Of a DNA stretch of 13,354 nucleotides, positions 1 to 7,030 are shown piece by piece. The position numbers were made by a program, and so were the translations under genes. How positions within the stretch are numbered: position 1 is the stretch's first letter; each line of letters opens with the position of its first letter. The notes under the pieces are model-generated. The model worked only from the letters and a program-made list of their open reading frames with translations. It made no database searches and had not been told where the DNA came from. The stretch comes from a bacterium (GTDB lineage Bacteria > Babelota > Babeliae > Babelales > RVW-14). The stretch is from contig JAHFBQ010000039.1 of the NCBI GenBank assembly GCA_023249935.1, positions 1 to 13,354 of the forward strand, written 5' to 3'.

Positions 1-177
1 TTGGGGAGTGCGTCCAAGATCCCATCGGTTATTTATAACCAATCCAGGTTAAACGGCGTCACTCCCTTGTTTATGGCGTATTCTACCACCCTCAAAGAGG
101 GCATCAAGATACAATCCAGAGCTGTGATAGCGCAGGATGGATCCCAGCGCCTAGGCTGGGATGACAAGGGGTTCTAA
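1..177 (+). CDS. Unrecognised open frame entering from the left edge (possible 3' end of a gene)
   Basis: Frame 1 is open from the first base to a TAA at 175-177, about 58 codons with no required start inside. The translation includes SRLNGVTPLFMAYSTTLKEG and ends in GSQRLGWDDKGF. I do not recognise it. The last dozen codons are read through the REP-like palindrome at 139-165, so the tail would be repeat-derived if this is a real gene. Other frames and the reverse strand also contain moderately long open stretches, so chance is quite possible. A short hairpin (CCCTC/GAGGG, 89-101) has no T-run behind it. The rest, to 218, is the uvrC leader. Confidence 0.22.
   Translation: MGSASKIPSVIYNQSRLNGVTPLFMAYSTTLKEGIKIQSRAVIAQDGSQRLGWDDKGF
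139..165. repeat. REP-like palindromic element, copy 1
   Basis: Perfect 8-base arms ATCCCAGC (141-148) and GCTGGGAT (155-162) flank a 6-base loop. GGATCC begins the element and GAC ends it. A related copy lies at 12765-12789, with the same GGATCC...GAC borders and a shared CAGCC-like core. This resembles the short GC-rich 'ATCCCAGC...GCTGGGATGAC' palindromes found dispersed in many bacterial genomes. There is no T-run, so it is not an obvious intrinsic terminator, although it could stabilise a transcript end. Confidence 0.6.
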
Positions 178-218
178 GATTTGAAGCTTTGTTTTTCACT
201 TATGCAAAGGTCCTATTT

Positions 219-1814
219 ATGAATCTTGAGCAGGCACTTCTCGATCAGATTAAGCAGCTTCCTCATAAGCCAGGGGTCTATCTTTTTAAAGATTTTAATC
301 GCCAAATTGTGTATATCGGGAAGGCAAAAGATTTATGTAATCGTGTAAATCAGTATGTGCAGCGATTTGAGATTGATGTTAAGGCGAATGCAATTCTTAC
401 TGGGGCGGTAAGCGTTGAATGCATTGAAACGGCGACAGAACTTGAAGCGTTGCTCTTAGAAGCGCAGTTGATACAAAATCATCAGCCGCGCTTTAATGTT
501 TTGCTCAAAGAGGGGCAGCCTTTTGTGTACATAACCGTTGCGCAGAGCGCAGCTAAGGGGTTGCCAACATTAGAGCTAGTGCGGAATAAGAAAAAACAGG
601 GTATTTATTTTGGCCCGTTTCTTGAAAAGAATCACGCGCGAGCTGTGTATAACTTTCTGATAAAAACGTTACGTCTTAAGATGTGCGGTAAAAAAATTCC
701 GGGGGGATGCCTTTACTATCACTTGGGTACCTGTTCAGGTTCTTGCCGCGGTGATTTTGACGAGCTAGGGTATCGTGAGCGACTTGGTCTAGCGCAACTG
801 GCGTTACAAAAGGGACATCGAAAGTTTTTGGAATACTTACAAGGTGAGATAGCTGCGGCTAACAAAGCGTTACTGTTTGAACGATCACGGGATCTGCATC
901 AGTACGTCCAGTCATTTGAGCAGGTCTTTAATGCACTTGGTAGTAAATCTACTATTGGTAATTCCTATGTAAAAAAAGATATTTGGCTGCTTACTGACGA
1001 TAAACGGGAGCTACTGTTTTTTGAGGAGCGTGATGGTGTACTTAAAAAACGGGAGCACTTTTATTTTTATCCTCAGGAAGAAAATGAGTTATTGCTTGAA
1101 ACGATTAAAGAATATTTTCTGTCGGTATATCGCCAGCGGCAGCCTGCACATGTTATTTTAACGAATGTCGATTTTGGTGACGATCTTGAGCTATTCCAGC
1201 AATTTTTGCAGTCATTACATAATCTTGATTTAGTGCCGACTATTCAGCAGCCAGCCGAAGGACACTATGCACAGATCATGAAGATGGCACAGATTCAAGC
1301 AGTGCAAGATAGAGCCAAGCGTCAAACACTGGGCATTATGTTAAAAAAATTATTCTTGCTGCCTCATGAACCAAAGACAATCGACTGCTTTGATATCTCG
1401 CACAAGCAGGGGACTTTTATGGTTGGTGCTTGTGTGCGGTTTACTAACGGACAGCCAGAGCCAGATAAGTTTCGTCGCTTTAAAATAAATACGGTTGTTG
1501 GCCAAAATGATTACGCCTCGTTGCGTGAGATTGTTGGACGTCGTTATAAAGATGGCATAGATGTCCCTGATTTGATTTTAATTGATGGCGGCAAGGGGCA
1601 ATTGCATGCGGTAGAAGATTTGTTGCCACAGGCAGAATTTGCGTCGCTTGCCAAGCGAGAAGAGACGGTTTTTTCTAAGCGGCTTTCGTCCGAAGGAAAA
1701 AAGCTTGATCTGCAATCATTCTCAGGCCAAGTCCTTGTAGCATTGCGTGATTATACCCATCATTTTGCCATAAGCTATCACCGTTTGCTGGCGAAAAACG
1801 TTGTTAGTGAGTAG
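219..1814 (+). CDS. uvrC: UvrABC excinuclease subunit C lacking the C-terminal HhH domain
   Basis: UvrC makes both incisions around bulky DNA lesions during nucleotide excision repair, after UvrA/UvrB have marked the site. The ATG at 219 is preferred over an in-frame start 30 bases upstream because AAAGG lies 8 bases before it and the product MNLEQALLDQI starts as the family does. In the 531-aa product: GIY-YIG 3'-nuclease at residues 18-85 (GVY ~19, YIG ~32, E81); four cysteines C156, C164, C172, C176 with the C-x7-C-x3-C spacing of the UvrC iron-sulfur site; UVR helix ~200-235; and RNase H-like 5'-nuclease ~385-525 with D392 (FDISH), D456 (LIDGGKG) and the His of RDYTHHFA (~H514/515). UvrC is usually about 600 aa. 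This one stops right after the nuclease domain, so the DNA-binding (HhH)2 tail is missing. I saw no HhH-like remnant in the bases just after the stop. Confidence 0.95.
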   Translation: MNLEQALLDQIKQLPHKPGVYLFKDFNRQIVYIGKAKDLCNRVNQYVQRFEIDVKANAILTGAVSVECIETATELEALLLEAQLIQNHQPRFNVLLKEGQPFVYITVAQSAAKGLPTLELVRNKKKQGIYFGPFLEKNHARAVYNFLIKTLRLKMCGKKIPGGCLYYHLGTCSGSCRGDFDELGYRERLGLAQLALQKGHRKFLEYLQGEIAAANKALLFERSRDLHQYVQSFEQVFNALGSKSTIGNSYVKKDIWLLTDDKRELLFFEERDGVLKKREHFYFYPQEENELLLETIKEYFLSVYRQRQPAHVILTNVDFGDDLELFQQFLQSLHNLDLVPTIQQPAEGHYAQIMKMAQIQAVQDRAKRQTLGIMLKKLFLLPHEPKTIDCFDISHKQGTFMVGACVRFTNGQPEPDKFRRFKINTVVGQNDYASLREIVGRRYKDGIDVPDLILIDGGKGQLHAVEDLLPQAEFASLAKREETVFSKRLSSEGKKLDLQSFSGQVLVALRDYTHHFAISYHRLLAKNVVSE

Positions 1815-1830
1815 AAGAGCTCACTTTTTT
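1806..1830 (+). terminator. Probable Rho-independent terminator of uvrC
   Basis: AGTGAG (1806-1811) and CTCACT (1820-1825) form a 6-bp stem with an 8-base loop, followed by TTTTT to 1830. The stem begins inside the last uvrC codons and the stop codon TAG (1812-1814) lies in the loop. The stem is modest in strength. The arrangement suggests the shortened uvrC end is the established 3' end of the transcript rather than a recent nonsense mutation. Confidence 0.55.
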
Positions 1831-1850
1831 CAGAATTAAACTCAAAAAAT

Positions 1851-1864
1851 CACTTAATTAAGTG
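1851..1864. promoter_or_regulatory. AT-rich 14-bp perfect palindrome upstream of the ankyrin-gene promoter
   Basis: CACTTAATTAAGTG is perfectly self-complementary and ends 19 bases before the -35 box at 1884. The position would fit an operator or activator site. A 14-bp AT-rich palindrome can also occur by chance, and a T-run on the minus strand (1844-1850) allows a weak terminator reading instead. Confidence 0.25.
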
Positions 1865-1883
1865 GAAATCAAGGTTTTTATTC

Positions 1884-1911
1884 TTGAAAAAATATTTCAA
1901 ACTGCTATAAT
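1884..1911 (+). promoter_or_regulatory. Sigma-70-type extended -10 promoter of the ankyrin gene
   Basis: TTGAAA (1884-1889) and a consensus TATAAT (1906-1911) are separated by 16 bases. TGC directly before the -10 gives the extended TGnTATAAT form. The expected transcript start near 1918 leaves a leader of roughly 50 bases before the ATG at 1971. It is one of the clearest promoters in the window and implies independent transcription of the gene after the uvrC terminator. Confidence 0.75.
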
Positions 1912-1970
1912 TAATACTCATTTTTAATAAATAATTTATCAGGTTTAAATTTATTTTGGCGAGCGTGAAC

Positions 1971-4280
1971 ATGTTGAGTATCAGATTTTTATCAAAATTA
2001 TTATTTGTGGTTCTTGTAACTGCAATGTCGACGTTGCTTGCGTCATCAAGGTTTGCACAAAAGTTGCCTACGCCGCCAGAAACGCCTCGGGGGAAAAAAT
2101 CTGGACGAGGGAAACAGCAGGTAGGGCAAAGACTTGCTAAGGGTGGTCAGCGTGTGAGTATTCCTGAAGAGGTAGATTCTAGACCGCCAGAAGGTTCATC
2201 GCCTGATGTTGTTTTTGCTTATCTGAATGAATCTTTAAAAGGTCAATTCTCGGAAGTAGTTGATGTAGTAAATAAACGTACAGTTCTTCATGCGCTTGCG
2301 ATGAGAGGGGATTTTGCCGTAGCGGAGTATCTACTTGAGCGTGTACCGAATGAACGCGTACCTAATAGAAAAAAGTTTCTATCTCAGAAAGATTATTTTA
2401 AAAATACACCATTTCGTCTTGCGGTGATGTATGGTCGTATACGGATAGCGCATCTTTTTCTCTCTTATGGGGCATTACTAGATGATGTTGAGCCAGGTCG
2501 TTCTTTGCTTCATGAGGCTATCTTAAAGGCTGAGAATGTAGCGAATAGAGCTTATGCTGAAAATTATCTTATGCTATGTCACCTTCTTCTTGATGCGGGG
2601 ATCGATGTTTCGTTGCGAGATAATGATGGAAAAACTGCAGGTGATTTAGTGACCACTCTCTGTCAAGAGGGGCCAGATGATTGTTTGAACGCAATGAGAC
2701 AAATGCTTGGTAATGAGGATGTTTATCGAGAGATTTCCAATAAAAACCTTGTTGCTGTTAAATCAGCGTTAGCTCAGAAATGGCCTACCGTTGTTGGTAG
2801 GCTTGGATCTTTACATCAAGCAGTTTTTGTAGGGTGTTGTAGAGCATTGCAAGTACTTCTTGAAGATGGCCAGCTGAGTCAAGTGCCTGGTTATGCTGAC
2901 GTCGTGACCAACGATGAGCATAGGAGGACGCCTCTTGCCATGGCGATTGCTTTCCTAGGTAATGAAAAATTGGCCGTTGATTGTTTGATCAAGTATGGAG
3001 TGTGTATTAGTAAAGCTAGAATGATTTATCTGTTGCTGATGCATGGGGCAAATCCTGAACATCCTTCAGTTAAGAAAGTTTTACAGGGAAAACCGGGGCT
3101 TGTACCAGTATTTGCTTGGATCAGAGTTCAACAAGAAGAAGTTATGAAGAGAATTCAGCGTTGTGGTGATGAGGAATGTGCATACGAGCTACTGCAGGCA
3201 CAAGAACGAACAGAAAGAGAAGATTTAAGAAAAAGGCATTTGGCTATTGAAAAAGCTGCTCAAATGCTGGCCCAAGATCGAGCTACGTTAGAAGAGCAAG
3301 AAACAATTTCAAGACGCAACGAAGCTATTGCGGCTAGTAAGTTCTACATCGATGTTTTCGATGACATTAGAAGTTTGTTAGGAGAAGAGAATCGTAGGGT
3401 TGCTGCTTTACGTTGTGAATCAGTCGCATGTGATGATGCTTCGCCGACATTGCAAGCTGGTTCTCAACAACAGGAGCAGGTGGTTTCGAGTGGGCATGCA
3501 TCCCCAATCAAGAAAGTTGGTAAGACTGCTTCGCCGGTGCAATTGCGTCTAGAATTGCCTCCAACCTCGCCAGCAGATATACCATTTTCAAGCTGCTCGG
3601 TACTTTTGACGCCAGGCAGGAAGTCTTCTTTAGGACTGGATATGACGCGAGATTCTTCTGGCGGACTAAAAATTAGGTTTGCGCCAAGAGTACTAGAACA
3701 TCTGCAAGGTCTTGCAGCAATTGATTCTATGGAAGAAAGAATGGCTTTATTGTCGGTTAAAAACCCTCTATGTGAAACGTGTGTTATGCCTCTTGATGAT
3801 AATATCCAAGAAGTAGTAGCAGCTCGTTTAAGAAGATCGGGTGTGGTTCTTAATCAAGATAAGTTGGATCATGCTCTGACTACAGAATTGTTTATTTATG
3901 CGTTGCTTCATGGATCAACCTACATAGAAAAACGATTAGATGATCAAAAAACATGCTTACTAGTTGTAGCATCGGTGACACGAGTGTTGTCGAAGAAATT
4001 GGCTTTATTGTCGGGTGAACAAACAATGCCGAATTTTATAACGTTGTGCTTTGAGCTTTCAGCTTCTGGAGAGGTTGGTAAATGTTATCATTTCTGTACT
4101 CAGGTGAATCATCCAAGAGATGTGCAAGTAGCTGGTAAACGTCTCTATCTAATAGAACCAATTCCCGTGGATTGTTTCATGGCAGATCATGGCAGGATTG
4201 TTCTCGTTCCTGACAAAACAAAGTTATCAGGGATCTATGGTTATTTTGAGCGTGTGCAAAGTTTAGATGGCGCGCAGTAG
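1971..4280 (+). CDS. Secreted ankyrin-repeat protein with coiled coil and unknown C-terminal domain
   Basis: The product is 769 aa from the ATG at 1971. A TTG at 1956 and a GTG at 1965 are in-frame alternatives, and no site has a strong Shine-Dalgarno sequence. Residues 1-29 look like a signal peptide (MLSIRFLSKLLFVVLVTAMSTLLA). A basic, Pro-rich linker (~31-65) follows. Degenerate ankyrin units lie at about 102-125 (RTVLHALAMRGDFAVAEYLL), 145-172, 176-223, 279-302 and 319-362 (RRTPLAMAIAFLGNEKLAV; LLMHGANPEH). A charged helix with coiled-coil character runs ~383-455, then a Ser/Pro-rich stretch ~505-555, then a C-terminal region ~565-769 that I do not recognise. Ankyrin repeats bind proteins, and in intracellular bacteria such secreted proteins are often host-directed effectors. 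That role is inference. The gene ends 18 bases before a convergent gene. Confidence 0.85.
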   Translation: MLSIRFLSKLLFVVLVTAMSTLLASSRFAQKLPTPPETPRGKKSGRGKQQVGQRLAKGGQRVSIPEEVDSRPPEGSSPDVVFAYLNESLKGQFSEVVDVVNKRTVLHALAMRGDFAVAEYLLERVPNERVPNRKKFLSQKDYFKNTPFRLAVMYGRIRIAHLFLSYGALLDDVEPGRSLLHEAILKAENVANRAYAENYLMLCHLLLDAGIDVSLRDNDGKTAGDLVTTLCQEGPDDCLNAMRQMLGNEDVYREISNKNLVAVKSALAQKWPTVVGRLGSLHQAVFVGCCRALQVLLEDGQLSQVPGYADVVTNDEHRRTPLAMAIAFLGNEKLAVDCLIKYGVCISKARMIYLLLMHGANPEHPSVKKVLQGKPGLVPVFAWIRVQQEEVMKRIQRCGDEECAYELLQAQERTEREDLRKRHLAIEKAAQMLAQDRATLEEQETISRRNEAIAASKFYIDVFDDIRSLLGEENRRVAALRCESVACDDASPTLQAGSQQQEQVVSSGHASPIKKVGKTASPVQLRLELPPTSPADIPFSSCSVLLTPGRKSSLGLDMTRDSSGGLKIRFAPRVLEHLQGLAAIDSMEERMALLSVKNPLCETCVMPLDDNIQEVVAARLRRSGVVLNQDKLDHALTTELFIYALLHGSTYIEKRLDDQKTCLLVVASVTRVLSKKLALLSGEQTMPNFITLCFELSASGEVGKCYHFCTQVNHPRDVQVAGKRLYLIEPIPVDCFMADHGRIVLVPDKTKLSGIYGYFERVQSLDGAQ

Positions 4281-4298
4281 GTTTCTTTGCTGGCTGTG

Positions 4299-5018
4299 CT
4301 AACCAAGCAGCTTTCTCTTAACAAATCTCATATTGCCATGCATTAATTCTTGTGATGGCCTTGTCCACGAGCCAGCTTGAAAATCAAATGAGGAAACAAA
4401 GAGTAATGCAAAAACAATTGGTGTAGCAATGCTAGCAACCATGGCTATTTTTTGCTGTGAATCAAACAGTGACGGGTGTTGTCTAAAGTGAAAGACGCAC
4501 CGCTCTACTTCTTGTAATTTGTGCAAAAGGCGTTCTTCACGTTCACGTAATACTTGTATAATCGCGTCACCATCAAGCCTATTTTTAAGAAGCTCAGATC
4601 GTTTTGTGATATCTTCTCGAAGACGCATAAAAATTTCTTGCAGATTTTCCAGTGAGATGTCGTGAACTATTTCAAGTGATCTATTGAGCTTGATTGTCAC
4701 CAAGGTCTCTTCATTCGAACCCTCAACAAAAGGATTACCGGTAAGTCTATCACCATGTGAAGCATGCCCAAAAAGTCGCAAGAAGGCTGGTAAGAGATAG
4801 CTACAAGTGGTAAGTATGAGGTTGGTAATCTGTATCTCATTACATAAACCATTGATTGCTTGGGATTCCGCTAGTGATAAATCAACGTCTCGTGGAAGTA
4901 GTTTCAGAGTATTAACCGATGCGGCATCGAGAAGTTCTTGCAGCGAGTGTGATGACTCAGTTGTTGCTTGCGAGAACAAAGTTGTAATGAGTGTGCAAAA
5001 AATTAATGCCCTCAACAT
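4299..5018 (-). CDS. Exported coiled-coil protein with C-terminal membrane segment, function unknown
   Basis: This 239-aa product is not a family I recognise. It starts with a signal peptide-like stretch (MLRALIFCTLITTLFSQA). A second hydrophobic stretch lies at ~62-82 (ITNLILTTCSYLLPAFLRLF). A charged helical region at ~120-178 has heptad-like spacing (DITKRSELLKNRL...LREREERLLHKLQEVERC). A probable transmembrane helix at ~190-210 (KIAMVASIATPIVFALLFV) is followed by a basic tail ending KRKLLG. The start is supported by AGAGGA (complement of 5025-5030), 6 bases upstream of the ATG. It lies downstream of the polysaccharide deacetylase gene on the same strand, with an 80-base gap that contains a possible promoter. 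It was preferred over the overlapping plus-strand frame at 4807-5169 because of its signal peptide and ribosome site. Confidence 0.75.
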   Translation of the reverse strand: MLRALIFCTLITTLFSQATTESSHSLQELLDAASVNTLKLLPRDVDLSLAESQAINGLCNEIQITNLILTTCSYLLPAFLRLFGHASHGDRLTGNPFVEGSNEETLVTIKLNRSLEIVHDISLENLQEIFMRLREDITKRSELLKNRLDGDAIIQVLREREERLLHKLQEVERCVFHFRQHPSLFDSQQKIAMVASIATPIVFALLFVSSFDFQAGSWTRPSQELMHGNMRFVKRKLLG

Positions 5019-5067
5019 TGCGATTCCTCTGAATTGCGCGTCTGTTGTATATCGTTCAACTTGTTTT

Positions 5068-5095
5068 AGTATATGTGGCGTGAGTTCAAAAACAA
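5068..5095 (-). promoter_or_regulatory. Possible promoter of the 239-aa protein gene
   Basis: On the minus strand, TTGTTT (complement of 5090-5095) and TATACT (complement of 5068-5073) are 16 bases apart. The -10 matches consensus at five of six positions; the -35 is weak. It lies just beyond the deacetylase stop codon and about 50 bases before the downstream ATG, so the two genes may not be strictly co-transcribed. Confidence 0.4.
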
Positions 5096-5098
5096 CTC

Positions 5099-5866
5099 CT
5101 ATGAAGGGGTTGCTAAAAGTTCTGGGATGGTTACGAAGTGGTAATCGAGTTTCTTTAGCGCATCAATAATAGCTGGCAAAGCTTCTACAGTGATTTTTCT
5201 GCTATGAAATAAGACAATGTCTCCTGGTTGAATAGTGCCAACGACATTGGCAAAAATAGTTTCTTTAGTACTGTCTGGTGCCCAGTCAAGGGTATCAATA
5301 GACCACAAAACTGTTGAGAGTTCAAGCTCTTTCAATACGCTGAGTGTTGTTGGTGTGGTATAGCCGTAAGGTGTACGCATAAGGGGTGGGTGATTACCAA
5401 TAGCTTCTTGTAATGCATTTTCTCCGGCCTTTATTACCGTCAATATTTCTTCTCGACTCAATGTTGGAAACCGTACATGTTTCCAGCCATGGCTGAGAAC
5501 AGAGTGTCCATTATCAGCAATAGTTTTTACAAAGTCTTTGTTCTTGTCTATAACTTCTCCTGAAAAAAAGAATGTTGCCTTGATATTGTTAGCCATGAGA
5601 ACAGTAAGTAAGTTTTTGGTTTCGGCATTGGGGCCCTCACTAAAGGTGAGCGCAACGATTTTCTGAGTTGTATTGCCATGAAGGATTATGAGGTCTGGAT
5701 TGGTTGTAGCAGTTACAACAGTATGAGTGCGAAAGTCTTTGATTTTTGCTTGACCTTCTTCATTAAGCAAGTCTATGTTGCCACGAATAGGACGTGGTGC
5801 TTCGCTTGCATCGCATATTCCAATGAGTATGAGTAGGCTATAGAGTGGTAACATTCGTAAAAACAT
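5099..5866 (-). CDS. Secreted NodB-type polysaccharide deacetylase with atypical motif 1
   Basis: The 255-aa product belongs to carbohydrate esterase family 4, whose members remove N-acetyl (or O-acetyl) groups from peptidoglycan, chitin or related polymers using a bound metal. Residues 1-20 form a signal peptide (MFLRMLPLYSLLILIGICDA), placing it outside the cytoplasmic membrane. The NodB fold spans ~68-250. Motif 2 is H126-x3-H130 (SHGWKH), the metal ligands. Motif 3 is R164-T-P-Y-G168, motif 4 is D191-T-L-D-W, and motif 5 is LFH221. Motif 1, normally TFDDGP, reads TFSEGP at 74-79. The usual catalytic-base Asp is Ser76, and the metal-binding Asp is Glu77. Activity may therefore be altered or lost. 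The start is firm: AAGGAG lies 5 bases before the ATG. The gene is divergent from the plus-strand gene at 5996. Confidence 0.88.
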   Translation of the reverse strand: MFLRMLPLYSLLILIGICDASEAPRPIRGNIDLLNEEGQAKIKDFRTHTVVTATTNPDLIILHGNTTQKIVALTFSEGPNAETKNLLTVLMANNIKATFFFSGEVIDKNKDFVKTIADNGHSVLSHGWKHVRFPTLSREEILTVIKAGENALQEAIGNHPPLMRTPYGYTTPTTLSVLKELELSTVLWSIDTLDWAPDSTKETIFANVVGTIQPGDIVLFHSRKITVEALPAIIDALKKLDYHFVTIPELLATPS

Positions 5867-5995
5867 GAGTTCTCCTTTTTGAAATAATTTCTACTGTGTA
5901 ACCCTACCAAAGCTCGATTTTGATAGCTACTTGTATTTTTTACAATCGAATTGGTATGGTTCTTCAATACTCATATTCAATAAATCGAGGGTGGT

Positions 5996-6820
5996 ATGGT
6001 AGGTATACAAAAATTATTGTTGGCGCGGCTGGTGCTCTTTATCGTCGTCTTTGGTATGACTTGTAGCATGGGTGAAAAGGATAAACCAGGATTTGCGAAT
6101 GAACCTGGTTTTGCTCGCCTAGCAGAGGGTGAAGGTAGCTTTCGTGCCATTGTGTATGATGAAAGGAATCAATACGCCTTAAAAGAATTTTCATTCTTTG
6201 GTCACACGTCAGTTGGTGGTGTGCGTCGAGAAACTGATGATTCTGTTACTCGTTTTGAACTTTCAAAAATTAAAGAACTTAAAGTCTTAAAAGCACATTT
6301 TGATAGCAAACGTTTTGGCGATAAAGATTATTTGCTTGCAGAAGTAACTTCGAAAACAGGCGCAATAACATCAGATCTTTTGGTTCCTAAAAAATTGATC
6401 ATATGTGGTGTTGATGAAAAGTCTGGGTTAGAAAAATCATGGTTTCTGCAAAAGATTGATCGTTTTGTTGTTCAGGGACCAACCCCACTAGTGTTGCCAA
6501 GTATTCCGTCAGCATTGAGCACGCAAGTTGCTTCCGTTGCGACAGCAGCACCTCTTGCGCCACCAGCGGAATCAGTTCAACAGCAAGCACCTGTTCAACA
6601 AGTGCCTACAGCAGGTTCACGAGAACAGACCAAGCGGACCTATACTCCACCAAAAGAAAATAAGTGGGATGTGTTTTACAAACAAAATCAGATACCCGAA
6701 ACCAACCAGGAGACAGCTCAAGAAAGGCGTGGGATCAGTGGCGCTTTCATAGCTGTCATCGATGCCATCATTGATTTTGTTAAAGCGTTAGTTAATGGGG
6801 CGCTGAAATTTTTTAGATAG
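5996..6820 (+). CDS. Exported protein with Pro/Gln-rich linker and amphipathic C-terminal helix, function unknown
   Basis: I do not recognise this 274-aa product. Residues 1-23 are a hydrophobic export signal (LLLARLVLFIVVFGMTC). The Cys at 23 is not in a convincing lipobox because GMT precedes it. A short echo, KPGFANEPGFAR, comes at ~30-41. A mixed-polarity region ~48-160 probably forms one folded domain (FRAIVYDERNQYALKEFSFFG to WFLQKIDRFVVQG). A low-complexity Ala/Pro/Gln/Val linker runs ~162-220. The end ~248-274 (AFIAVIDAIIDFVKALVNGALKFF) is a strongly amphipathic or membrane-lying helix. GAGGG upstream of the ATG serves as ribosome site. It shares a 129-base divergent upstream region with the deacetylase gene; TTGTAT (5931) and TATGGT (5955) are a weak promoter guess. 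The following membrane-protein gene starts 6 bases after its stop, implying an operon. Confidence 0.75.
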   Translation: MVGIQKLLLARLVLFIVVFGMTCSMGEKDKPGFANEPGFARLAEGEGSFRAIVYDERNQYALKEFSFFGHTSVGGVRRETDDSVTRFELSKIKELKVLKAHFDSKRFGDKDYLLAEVTSKTGAITSDLLVPKKLIICGVDEKSGLEKSWFLQKIDRFVVQGPTPLVLPSIPSALSTQVASVATAAPLAPPAESVQQQAPVQQVPTAGSREQTKRTYTPPKENKWDVFYKQNQIPETNQETAQERRGISGAFIAVIDAIIDFVKALVNGALKFFR

Positions 6821-6826
6821 GCATTT

Positions 6827-7030
6827 ATGGATCTAAAACAATTTTTTACAACATCATGGCGTAAAGTTCTTGGCATACTTCTGATCATCGGGGGTATTTT
6901 TGGGTTGTTCTTACCTTTTCTTCAAGGTATTGCGATGATTCTTGGTGGCTTGGTACTCATAGGAAATAAGACTGCCGAGCAATGGCTTGCGCGGATGCGC
7001 GAGAAACTTAAAGCATGGCGTAAATCTTAA
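6827..7030 (+). CDS. Small two-helix membrane protein (PGPGW-like topology)
   Basis: The product is 67 aa: a short N-terminal segment (MDLKQFFTTSWRK), then two hydrophobic stretches (~14-29 VLGILLIIGGIFGLFL and ~34-47 IAMILGGLVLIG) joined by a tight turn containing LPFLQG, then a strongly basic cytoplasmic-type tail (ARMREKLKAWRKS). The Gly-rich helices around an LP-x-x-x-G turn resemble small inner-membrane proteins of the PGPGW/DUF454 kind, whose function is unknown. That link is by eye only. It begins 6 bases after the preceding stop codon with only a poor ribosome site, so translational coupling to the 274-aa exported protein is likely. Its stop codon overlaps that of the convergent lipoprotein gene by two bases. 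Confidence 0.7.
   Translation: MDLKQFFTTSWRKVLGILLIIGGIFGLFLPFLQGIAMILGGLVLIGNKTAEQWLARMREKLKAWRKS

Noticed and set aside
4281..4320. Bidirectional terminator between the ankyrin gene and the convergent 239-aa gene
   Set aside because: Only a bulged GCTGG/CCAAGC stem can be drawn and no clear T-run follows on either strand.
4807..5169. 120-codon plus-strand open frame
   Set aside because: It lies opposite the 239-aa exported protein and the end of the deacetylase gene. Its translation lacks any domain or ribosome site, while the minus-strand genes have signal peptides and good ribosome sites.
5773..5967. 64-codon minus-strand open frame upstream of the deacetylase
   Set aside because: It overlaps the deacetylase start in another frame, spans the divergent promoter region and lacks coding features.
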